64,000 nt of DNA from NCBI RefSeq assembly GCF_900155915.1, contig NZ_FTPO01000003.1:124001-188000 (forward strand). The letters are read 5' to 3'. This DNA is from Microbacterium sp. RU33B. GTDB lineage: Bacteria; Actinomycetota; Actinomycetes; Actinomycetales; Microbacteriaceae. Below the pieces are notes generated by a model that saw only the letters and a list, made by a program, of their open reading frames with translations, did no database searches and was not told where the DNA came from. Position 1 is the stretch's first letter; each line of letters starts with the position of its first letter. Positions 8,702 through 16,313 of this stretch are shown piece after piece. Position numbers and translations under genes: made by a program.

Positions 8702-10594
8702 ATGGCTGAAGTCGCCCGCGTCCTCGAGAAGGGTGTCACCGGCACCGCTGGGGACGACACCTCCACGACCGTCGTCGAGAGGACGGGCGCGCAGCTCGCC
8801 GAACTCGTGGACCGCGTCGCCGCGACCTCCCGCGCGCTCGGGCGGGCCGACCTCGTCGACCGGCTGGGCCAGACGCAGGCGCGCCTGCGCGATCCGTACG
8901 TGCGCGTCATCGTCGTCGGACAGTTCAAGCAGGGCAAGAGCAAGCTCGTCAACGCCCTCGTGAACGCGCCCGCCTGCCCCGTCGACGACGACATCGCCAC
9001 GAGCGTGCCGACGTCGGTGTCGTTCGCGGAGGAGCCGGCGGCATTCGCGCTGCTGCGCGGGGAGCGCGAGGGCGACGCGATCGAGCGGATGCCGATCCCC
9101 CTCGACGATCTGGCCGACTTCGTCTCGGAGCGCGGCAACCCCGACAACGTGCGCGACATCGTCGGGGCCGAGGTCATGCTGCCGCGCGAGCTGCTGCGCG
9201 GCGGCCTGCGGCTCGTCGATTCGCCCGGGGTGGGCGGCATCGAGTCCACGCGGTCGGTGAGCACGCTGGCGGCACTGGCGACGGCGCACGCCGTGCTGCT
9301 GGTGTCGGATGCCTCGCAGGAGTACACCGAGCCCGAAGTGCAGTTCCTCCGCCATGCGCTGCGCGTGTCGCCGAACGTGGCCGCGGTGCTGTCGAAGACC
9401 GACATCTACCCGGACTGGCGCGACATTCACGAGATCGACCGATCGCACCTCGGCGACGTCGGGAAGATCCCGATCTTCGCCGTCTCCAGCGATCTGCGCA
9501 TGCTCGCCGCCCAGGAGCAGGACCGCAGGCTCAACGAGGAGTCCGGATTCCCCGCCCTCGTCGCCCACCTGCGCCGCGACGTGCTCGGCAAGGCGGAGAT
9601 CGTGCACCAGCGATCCGCCGTGCACGACCTCGGATCGGTCGTCGACCAGCTGGGCATGGCCGTGAAGACCGAGCTCAACGCCCTTCAGCATCCCGAAGAC
9701 ACTCCGCAGATGATCGCGAGGCTCGAAGACGCCAAGTCGCGCGCCGACGATTTCCGCGGCCGGTCGTCGCGGTGGCAGGTGACTCTCAGCGACGGCATCG
9801 CCGACCTGATCGCCGACACCGAGCACGACCTCCGCGATCGCCTGCGCAAAGTGCAGCGCGAGGCGGAGATCTCGATCGACGAGGGCGATCCCGGCCCGAT
9901 CTGGGACCAGATCGCCGAGTGGCTCGACCAGCGCATCGCCGCAGCGGTGTCGGAGACCTTCGTGTGGACGAACGAGCGCTCGCGGTGGCTGTCGGAGCAG
10001 GTGGCCGACGAGTTCGCCGAGGGCGAGTCGACCATCCCGTTCATCGACGTGGGCGGCACCGACGGTGTGCTCGACCCTGTCGAGGACCTCCAGGGGATGG
10101 ACGAGGGCCGCCTGGGCGCGGCCGAGAAGATCTACATCGGCGTGCGCGGTTCGTACGGCGGCGTGCTCATGGCGGGTCTCGCCACGAGCCTGGTCGGTCT
10201 CACGCTCATCAACCCGCTGTCGCTCCTCGTGGGCGTGCTCGTGGGCCGACGCGCGTATCGCGAAGACATGACGGCACGCCTGTCACGCCGGCAGGCGGAG
10301 GCGAAGAACCTCGCCCGCCGCCACATCGAGGACGTCGTCTTCCAGGTCGGCAAGCAGCTCAAGGACCGTCTGCGCCTGGTGCAGCGCACCGCTCGCGATC
10401 ACTTCGGCGGCGTCGCCGACCAGCTGCACCGCTCGCTGTCCGAATCCGTGCTGGCCGCCAAGCAGGCCGCCGCGACGTACGAGTCCGACCGCAACGGCCG
10501 CATCGGCGAGCTGCGCTCCCAGCTGGCGCGGATCGAGGCGCTCCGCGCCGAGATCCCCGCCCTCGCGGCGATCGACGGCGAGGACGCGCGATGA
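8702..10594 (+). CDS. Dynamin-like GTPase, IniA type
   Basis: 630 residues, close to mycobacterial IniA (about 640). A complete G domain is visible: G1 P-loop GQFKQGKS (73-80), switch threonines in DIATSVPTSV, G3 DSPG (173-176), and G4 SKTD (231-234). A long helical region follows, then a hydrophobic Gly-rich segment (about residues 480-520, GGVLMAGLATSLVGLTLINP), which in bacterial dynamins is the membrane-inserting paddle, and a final helical bundle. IniA is a membrane-remodelling GTPase induced by cell-wall stress. The ATG at 8702 follows a perfect AAGGAG (8690-8695); the frame is open 12 codons further up without similarity. The stop overlaps the IniC-like gene (ATGA), so the pair is made coordinately, as in iniAC and in paired dynamins of Streptomyces. 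Confidence 0.88.
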   Translation: MAEVARVLEKGVTGTAGDDTSTTVVERTGAQLAELVDRVAATSRALGRADLVDRLGQTQARLRDPYVRVIVVGQFKQGKSKLVNALVNAPACPVDDDIATSVPTSVSFAEEPAAFALLRGEREGDAIERMPIPLDDLADFVSERGNPDNVRDIVGAEVMLPRELLRGGLRLVDSPGVGGIESTRSVSTLAALATAHAVLLVSDASQEYTEPEVQFLRHALRVSPNVAAVLSKTDIYPDWRDIHEIDRSHLGDVGKIPIFAVSSDLRMLAAQEQDRRLNEESGFPALVAHLRRDVLGKAEIVHQRSAVHDLGSVVDQLGMAVKTELNALQHPEDTPQMIARLEDAKSRADDFRGRSSRWQVTLSDGIADLIADTEHDLRDRLRKVQREAEISIDEGDPGPIWDQIAEWLDQRIAAAVSETFVWTNERSRWLSEQVADEFAEGESTIPFIDVGGTDGVLDPVEDLQGMDEGRLGAAEKIYIGVRGSYGGVLMAGLATSLVGLTLINPLSLLVGVLVGRRAYREDMTARLSRRQAEAKNLARRHIEDVVFQVGKQLKDRLRLVQRTARDHFGGVADQLHRSLSESVLAAKQAAATYESDRNGRIGELRSQLARIEALRAEIPALAAIDGEDAR

Positions 10595-12129
10595 GCGGCG
10601 ACGCGGTCGGCGACATCGCCGACCTGGTCGACGAGGCGCGGGAGCTCTATGCGACGGACGCCGCGGCGCTCGAGCAGCTCGATCGCTACGCCCGTCGGCT
10701 GCACGAGCCGCTGCGCCTCGCGGTCGCGGGGATGGTCAAGGCCGGCAAGTCGACGGTGCTGAACGCCCTCATCGGCGAGCAGATCGCGCCCACGGATGCC
10801 GGCGAGTGCACCCGCATCGTGACGTGGTACCGCTACGCCCGCACCGCGCGGATCACCGCGCACCTCGTGGGCGGGGGCGAAGTGCGCCTACCCGTGACGC
10901 GGTCGCGCGGAGCGCTCGTGCTCGACCTCGGCGGGTACACCGCCGACGAGGTCGCCCGTATCGACGTCGAGTGGCCCTCGGAGAGTCTGCGTTCGACGAT
11001 CCTCATCGACACCCCCGGCATCGCATCGCTGTCGCAGGAGGTCTCCGATCGCACGACCCGGTTCCTCACTCCGTCGACGGCGCCCTCGGAGGCCGACGCG
11101 ATCCTGTACCTGCTGCGCCACATCCACGGCTCGGACGTGCGCTTCCTCGAGGCCTTCCGCGACACGGCGGCCGGAGGATCGCAGACGGTCAACGCCGTCG
11201 CCCTGCTCTCTCGTGCCGACGAGATCGGCTCCGGCCGGATCGACTCGCTCCTCTCGGCCGCGCGCATCGCCGACCGCTACCGGCAGGACGGCGAGCTGCG
11301 CTCGCTCGCTCTGGGATGCATCCCCGTCGCCGGGCTCCTCGCGGAGGGGGCCCGCACGCTCCGCGAAGACGAGTTCGCCGCGTTCGCCGGGCTCGCCTCC
11401 CTCGATCGGGGCACCCGCGACCGCATGCTGATCTCGGTGGACCGCTTCACCCGCCCGTCGAAGAAGACCGCTCTGTCCGTCGCGCAGCGCCGGGCGCTGC
11501 TGGCGCGCTTCGGCATCTTCGGCGTGCGTCTGGCGGCTGCCCTCGTGCGCGGCGGCGCCCGGACGTCGTCGGAGCTCTCGGAGCGCATGGTCGCCCAGAG
11601 CGGGCTCATCGACGTGCAGCAGTTCGTCGCCGACCAGTTCCGCTCGCGCGCGGCAGCGCTGAAGGCGCGCACCGTGCTGCAGGGCCTCACGATGCTGCTC
11701 GACGAGAAGCCCCGGCCGGGCACCGCCCCTCTCATCGCCGGTCTCGAGCGCGTCACGGCGAACAGCCACGACCTGCGCGAGCTCGCGCTCCTCGCTCAGC
11801 TGCGCACGGCCGAGCCCGGCCTGCCGGCCGCCGACGCCCTCGCGGCCGAACGGCTGATCGGCGGCTCGGGTGCTGCCGGGCTCGTGCGCCTGGGACTGCC
11901 GGATGCCGCCGGGACCGCCGAGGTCGACGAGCGCGTCGATGCGCTCCTCACCCACTGGCGGGCGCTCGCCGAATCCCCGCTCTCGGATCGCGCCCGCACC
12001 GACGTGTGCCGCGTCGTGATCCGCAGCATCGAGGGGATCGCGTCAGAGCTGGGAGTCGGCGGCCGGAGCCACGGGCCCGCCGCCGCGGATGTCGTGCTTG
12101 CGGGCGGTCCAGCGGAGGGCGGGCGGTAG
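10591..12129 (+). CDS. Dynamin-like GTPase, IniC type
   Basis: 512 residues (mycobacterial IniC about 493). G1 is GMVKAGKS (47-54), G3 DTPG (140-143), and G4 is the weaker LSRADE. It is shorter than its partner and lacks an obvious hydrophobic paddle, as expected for the IniC-type member that is thought to pair with an IniA-type subunit. The ATG overlaps the stop of the IniA-like gene. The last 87 bp overlap, in convergent orientation, the 3' end of the membrane-protein gene on the other strand. Confidence 0.85.
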   Translation: MSGDAVGDIADLVDEARELYATDAAALEQLDRYARRLHEPLRLAVAGMVKAGKSTVLNALIGEQIAPTDAGECTRIVTWYRYARTARITAHLVGGGEVRLPVTRSRGALVLDLGGYTADEVARIDVEWPSESLRSTILIDTPGIASLSQEVSDRTTRFLTPSTAPSEADAILYLLRHIHGSDVRFLEAFRDTAAGGSQTVNAVALLSRADEIGSGRIDSLLSAARIADRYRQDGELRSLALGCIPVAGLLAEGARTLREDEFAAFAGLASLDRGTRDRMLISVDRFTRPSKKTALSVAQRRALLARFGIFGVRLAAALVRGGARTSSELSERMVAQSGLIDVQQFVADQFRSRAAALKARTVLQGLTMLLDEKPRPGTAPLIAGLERVTANSHDLRELALLAQLRTAEPGLPAADALAAERLIGGSGAAGLVRLGLPDAAGTAEVDERVDALLTHWRALAESPLSDRARTDVCRVVIRSIEGIASELGVGGRSHGPAAADVVLAGGPAEGGR

Positions 12130-12729
12130 CACGCTGAGCAGCAGGCCGACCACGGCGAGTCCGAGCTGGACGAGCAGGATCTGCTCCAGCGGCGCACCGC
12201 GCTCCCCGAACGCGAGGAGCTGGCGGATCATCAGGAAGACGCCGCCCTGGAACAGCACCGAGGCGAACAGCCACCAGCGCACGTTCGGACGACGGTTGGC
12301 GAACGACACGAGGAGCGCGACCTGCACCAGCAGGATCGCGACGGCCGGTGTGAACATGGCCCAGAAGATGATGTCGGATGCCGTCGTGTAGGTGGCCTCG
12401 GCCCGCGTGCCGTCGACGGCGCGGACGAGGTCTGCGATCTCGGGGAGCTGCGCCTGGCGGATCACGAACATGTAGACGACGGCTGCGGCGCCCGCCAGGA
12501 GGCTCGTGACCCAGGCGAGCTGGCTGAGCCGCACCACGAAGGGCGGCGGGAGCTTCACGATCACCGGCGCGCTGGCCTTGCCGGTCAGCGCCGGGCGGTC
12601 GGGTGCGGATGCCTTGGCGGCATCCTTCTCCCGTTCCGCGACGGCCGTCGCCGTGGAGGCCGCGGCGTTCGCGGTCTCCACGGCCCCGGCGGATCCGACG
12701 TCGGCCGAGGGCCGGTCAGAAGTTCTCAT
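12043..12729 (-). CDS. Four-helix membrane protein of the iniBAC-like island
   Basis: 228 residues. Residues 1-60 are Ala/Thr/Lys-rich and hydrophilic. Four hydrophobic helices follow (LAWVTSLLAGAAAVVYMFVI; IIFWAMFTPAVAILLVQVAL; WWLFASVLFQGGVFLMIRQL; ILLVQLGLAVVGLLLSVLPP). I do not recognise a family. The ATG at 12729 lies inside the end of the IniB-like gene (14-bp overlap), so the two are translationally linked and the protein may anchor or cooperate with IniB-like. Its 3' end runs 87 bp under the IniC-like gene on the opposite strand, which could cause transcriptional interference or antisense pairing between the two arms of the island. Confidence 0.7.
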   Translation of the reverse strand: MRTSDRPSADVGSAGAVETANAAASTATAVAEREKDAAKASAPDRPALTGKASAPVIVKLPPPFVVRLSQLAWVTSLLAGAAAVVYMFVIRQAQLPEIADLVRAVDGTRAEATYTTASDIIFWAMFTPAVAILLVQVALLVSFANRRPNVRWWLFASVLFQGGVFLMIRQLLAFGERGAPLEQILLVQLGLAVVGLLLSVLPPALRWTARKHDIRGGGPVAPAADSQL

Positions 12730-13618
12730 CGGTCTCGCCCTCCGTGCCGGTGAGGGTGTCGTCGGCGGCGAAGTCGAGGCCGGCGTCCTCCTCGATCGCG
12801 GTCTCGATGTACTCGACGGCCGACTCGTAGGCGTCTGCGACCGGCTGCTCTGCCGATGCCTCGTCGGGCAGGGTCTGGGCGTCGGCGGCCTGGGCGTCCT
12901 GGGGCGCGGCGTCGACGACCGGTGCGTCGTCGGGCGTGGTCTCGACGATCTGCGTCTCGACGGCGGTGTCGGTCGACGACGCCTGCGTCGTCTGCTCGTC
13001 GAACGAGTCCTCGACCTGCACATCGGTGGAGGAGTCGTCGAGCGAGTCGATGATCTCGATGACGACGGGTGACTCGACGGTGCTGGACTGGTCGGAGTCC
13101 TCGTTGAACGAGTCCTCGACGACCTGCACGTCGGTGTCGTTGCCGATGTTGACGTCTTCGCCGGCCTCGATGATGGTCGACAGGTCGGTGGTCTTCTCGA
13201 CCGTGGCGTCGCCGCCCGCGGCGACGGCATCGTCGCCGGAGGCCACGATCGCCTCGTTGTCGAACGTCTGCGTGACATCGCCTTCGGCCCAGATGTTCTG
13301 GTTGACCGACTGGTCGACGATGGTGTCGCGGTCGTCCACCCACTGGTTGTGCGTCACGACCTGCTTGATCTCGCGGACCACGGGGTTGTGGTGCTCGACG
13401 ACGGTCTGGCGCGGAGCGGCCACCTGCACGACCTGCGTGCGCTCGATGATGATGGGGGCCACGGACGCGACGTCCGACGGTGAGGCGTTCTGGAGGCCGC
13501 GCGCCGCGAGCGCCTGGTCGGGATCCTCGTCGAACTCTGCGGCGACCTCCGGGTCTCGCAGGAGGCTCAGGATGAACTCGATCAATGCATCGGCGACTGT
13601 TGCGAGCGTAAGGCTCAT
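12716..13618 (-). CDS. IniB N-terminal-domain protein with repetitive acidic tail
   Basis: 300 residues. Residues 8-55 (ALIEFILSLLRDPEVAAEF, then DPDQALAARGL and SDVASVAPIII) match the start of mycobacterial IniB (LIDYILSLFRSEDAARSFV) in spacing and character. Residues 90-180 carry the module shared with the two repetitive proteins upstream of the GTPases: DTIVDQSVNQNIWAEGDV, IVASGDDAVAAGGDATV, GEDVNIGNDTDVQVVEDSFN. The rest is acidic, Thr/Ala-rich, disordered and without Cys. GAGGAGACGAGC precedes the ATG. It therefore links the mycobacterial IniB definition to the repetitive proteins of this locus. It probably works with the dynamin-like GTPases; the mechanism is unknown. Confidence 0.8.
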   Translation of the reverse strand: MSLTLATVADALIEFILSLLRDPEVAAEFDEDPDQALAARGLQNASPSDVASVAPIIIERTQVVQVAAPRQTVVEHHNPVVREIKQVVTHNQWVDDRDTIVDQSVNQNIWAEGDVTQTFDNEAIVASGDDAVAAGGDATVEKTTDLSTIIEAGEDVNIGNDTDVQVVEDSFNEDSDQSSTVESPVVIEIIDSLDDSSTDVQVEDSFDEQTTQASSTDTAVETQIVETTPDDAPVVDAAPQDAQAADAQTLPDEASAEQPVADAYESAVEYIETAIEEDAGLDFAADDTLTGTEGETDENF

Positions 13619-13757
13619 GCTCGTCTCCTCATTCTTCTCGTGTCTTGCTCTGACGGTACGGACGGTCGTGCGGTCGCGCGTCGGGGGATCCCCCGAAGAG
13701 CGGACGGATTCGGTAGGGGGTTTTCCCCTTTCCGGCGCCGGATGCCGGCTGCGACGC
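13619..13757 (-). promoter_or_regulatory. Promoter region of the IniB-like gene with two GGGGG/CCCC palindromes
   Basis: This 139-bp gap follows the LuxR gene. A perfect 16-bp palindrome TCGGGGGATCCCCCGA lies at 13681-13696, and a second inverted repeat TAGGGGGTTTTCCCC lies at 13714-13728 (plus-strand reading). Downstream on the minus strand a TACCGT hexamer is a possible -10. Both palindromes sit 60-110 bp ahead of the IniB-like ATG and match the motif class in front of the other two transcription units of the island. Binding by the adjacent LuxR regulator is inferred. Confidence 0.55.
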
Positions 13758-16295
13758 TCATGCCGAGGCCCTCGCGCCGTCGCGCTCCTGCGCGGACGGC
13801 TCGGCCGCCTCGTCGAGGGCGACCCGCAGCTTCGCGATGAGGTCGGACCGGGTGGTGGCGCCCAGGCGGCGGCGGATGCGGGCGATGTGGTGCTCGGCCG
13901 TGCGCGGCGAGATGAAGATCGCCGCGCCGATCTCGGCGTAGGTCTTCCCCTGCACCACGAGGGCGGCGACGTCCATCTCGCGGGGGCTGAGATCGTCGTG
14001 CGAGCGCGGACGGGACGCGGGTGCGGTCTCCGTCTCCACGGCCGCCGGCCGGAGGTCCTCGTGCGGGTGCAGGCGGCGGGCCGTCGCGAGGAGGCGGGAG
14101 GCGATCTTCCGATCGCTCGTGTGCCCGGCTCCGTGCCCGGCCAGGCGCGCGCCGTCCCAGGCGAGTCCCACCGTGCCGAGGCCGAGCGCGGCGGACTCGA
14201 CGGCATCGGCGTCGACGGTGCCGGTGAGCACGGAGGTCCAGACGCGTCCTGCCTGCGCCATCGTGGCCGCGAGACGGTTGTGGGGTGCGGCCTCGACGAG
14301 GGCGCGGGCATGAGGGGTCAGGTCTTGCGGGCGACCCAGGAGGATCGCCTGCTGGATGCCGGTCCAGTGCACGTGCGCCGACCACAGGGGCGGAGATCCG
14401 AGGCGCTCGATCGATTCGAGCGCCTGCGCGAAGTGCGGCTTCATGCGGTCCGATTCGCCGACGCGGGCCGCCGTCACGACGAACTCGCCGAGAGGGAGCA
14501 GGCCGAACAGGTCGAAGCGGGCCCGCAGCAGGCTCTCGCGGGCCCCTCTCCACGCCACCGCGAGCGCGGGGGCGTCCTGGTAGCGGCGGGCGATCGCGAT
14601 CGAGACGGCGTCGAAGAGCAGCCGTTCGCGGGGATGGAGAGCGCGCGCCCGCGGTGCGATCGCCTCGATCGCGGTCTCGACCTCCTGCGGGTGCTCGAGC
14701 TGCAGCGCCACCCACGCCCGCCACAGCACGAGGCGGTCCTGCGCCCACGCGCCGCCGTGGCCTTCGGAGACGGCGCGGTCGAGCACCGAGTGGGCGACCT
14801 CGGCCTCGCCCAGATGCAGCGCGGCGAGGGCGGCCAGCACGGCGGGGAGCTCAGGGGTCGGGTCGCTCGTCCCCGACGCGGAGTACATCTCCGCGGCGCG
14901 CACGAGGTCGTTCAGCGAGCCCTCCGCCGAGCCGGCGAGGCTCTCCCGCATGCCGCGGTCCAACAGCTCCATCGCGACGGTCAGGGTGGAGGGCATCGTG
15001 CGCCCGGGCGGTGCGGCGACGGCGACGGCCAGGCGATCGGCATCCGCCACCGCGAGCGCCGCGATCGAGGATCGCACGGCCGACACGGAGTCCGACGGCG
15101 GGAAGGTCCGATACACGAGGTCGCTCATCGTGGAGAGTCCGCGCGCCGACCAGATCGCCGCGCCGGTGTCGGCGGCGGCATCGTGAGCGGGGTGGTCGGC
15201 CTCGACGGCGACGGCGTCGAGATGGGCGCTCGCCGCGTCGACGTTGCCCAGGGTCCACTCGATCTGCGCGCGCCGGATCGCGACGACCGTGGTGTCGGCG
15301 CCGGCATCCTGGGCGCCCAGGTACAGCTGCTCGGCCCGGCGGGGGTCGTCGGCGAGGAGGGAGTCGGCGTGACGGAGCAGCGCGTCGGCGAGCCGCGGAT
15401 CGCGCACCCCATCCAGCACGAGCGGAAGACTCCCGGCATCCTGCACCGTGCTGTCGTAGTGGTCGATGAGCCGATCGACCGGCACGACGGCCTGGACGGC
15501 GGCCCGCACGACGGGCACCGGCCGGCCGTTGGGCAGCAGCATCCCCTCCGCGTACGCGGAGAGCACGAGCGAGGAGCGGTCGCCGGAGGCAGGTCGTCCG
15601 TCGGCGGTGAGGCTCGCCTCCTCCACGATCCCGCGGACGGCGGGATCGAGGGCCCGGAGTCGGTGCGCGATGACGTCGCGGAGGGACTCGTGCAGGGCGT
15701 CGTGGCCGCGATCGTGCGCGCAGAGCGACGGATCGTGGACGGCCAGCGACTCGGACACGAGCCAGGCGGCTCCGCCGGTGGCGCTCAGGATGCCGTCGAT
15801 GCAGTCGGGCGACACGGACAGACCGAGCGAGTCGAGATGGGCGCGCAGATCGCTGTGCGCGACGTGCCCGAGCACGACCGCCGGCTGGCTGCGCTCGAGC
15901 TGATCCACCGTCTCCTGCAGGATGTCGCTGTGCGGCCAGGGGCGGGTGGCGAGGATCAGCGCAGCGTCGTGGTCGGCGGCGCGGTCCGCGATCGCGGAGA
16001 TCTGCCGCCCGTCGAGCGTGTGCGCGTCGTCGACGAGGAGCACGTCGGTGCGTGCGAGTGCCGCGATGTCGTGCTGGCCGCGGTGCCAGGCCACGCTCGC
16101 GCCCGCTTCGACGAGGGTGCGAGCGAGGTGACGCAGCAGACGGGACTTGCCCGATCCGGCAGGGCCCGTGACGTGCGCCCGACGGGGGGCGGCCCCGGTG
16201 GCCATCGCCTCGACGTGCGCGCGGGCGAGGCCCTGCCACAGGATGGGCGTCTCGGCCACGCGCAGGGAGGGCGTGGTCGTCTTCTCGATGGGCAT
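13758..16295 (-). CDS. Large ATP-binding LuxR-family regulator (LAL/MalT-like, IniR-like by context)
   Basis: 845 residues. Walker A GPAGSGKS at 44-51, Walker B LLVDDAH around 86-92, a long TPR-like helical middle, and a C-terminal LuxR/NarL HTH (769-828; LSPREMDVAALVVQGKTYAE then FISPRTAEHHIARIRRRLGA). Such STAND-type regulators bind ATP and a small-molecule or protein inducer. In M. tuberculosis a regulator of this class (Rv0339c, IniR) lies next to iniBAC and controls it, so the same role here is likely from architecture and position; sequence orthology was not tested. The gene follows the Hsp70 gene by 18 bp and precedes the IniB-like gene. Confidence 0.82.
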   Translation of the reverse strand: MPIEKTTTPSLRVAETPILWQGLARAHVEAMATGAAPRRAHVTGPAGSGKSRLLRHLARTLVEAGASVAWHRGQHDIAALARTDVLLVDDAHTLDGRQISAIADRAADHDAALILATRPWPHSDILQETVDQLERSQPAVVLGHVAHSDLRAHLDSLGLSVSPDCIDGILSATGGAAWLVSESLAVHDPSLCAHDRGHDALHESLRDVIAHRLRALDPAVRGIVEEASLTADGRPASGDRSSLVLSAYAEGMLLPNGRPVPVVRAAVQAVVPVDRLIDHYDSTVQDAGSLPLVLDGVRDPRLADALLRHADSLLADDPRRAEQLYLGAQDAGADTTVVAIRRAQIEWTLGNVDAASAHLDAVAVEADHPAHDAAADTGAAIWSARGLSTMSDLVYRTFPPSDSVSAVRSSIAALAVADADRLAVAVAAPPGRTMPSTLTVAMELLDRGMRESLAGSAEGSLNDLVRAAEMYSASGTSDPTPELPAVLAALAALHLGEAEVAHSVLDRAVSEGHGGAWAQDRLVLWRAWVALQLEHPQEVETAIEAIAPRARALHPRERLLFDAVSIAIARRYQDAPALAVAWRGARESLLRARFDLFGLLPLGEFVVTAARVGESDRMKPHFAQALESIERLGSPPLWSAHVHWTGIQQAILLGRPQDLTPHARALVEAAPHNRLAATMAQAGRVWTSVLTGTVDADAVESAALGLGTVGLAWDGARLAGHGAGHTSDRKIASRLLATARRLHPHEDLRPAAVETETAPASRPRSHDDLSPREMDVAALVVQGKTYAEIGAAIFISPRTAEHHIARIRRRLGATTRSDLIAKLRVALDEAAEPSAQERDGARASA

Positions 16296-16313
16296 GGGCG
16301 CTTCCCGGCCGCC

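Noticed and set aside
6682..9405. 907-residue open frame on the minus strand opposite the repetitive proteins and the IniA start
   Set aside because: It is the antisense shadow of repetitive GC-rich genes that have clear ribosome-binding sites and conserved motifs on the plus strand; its product is Val/Arg-rich without any domain.
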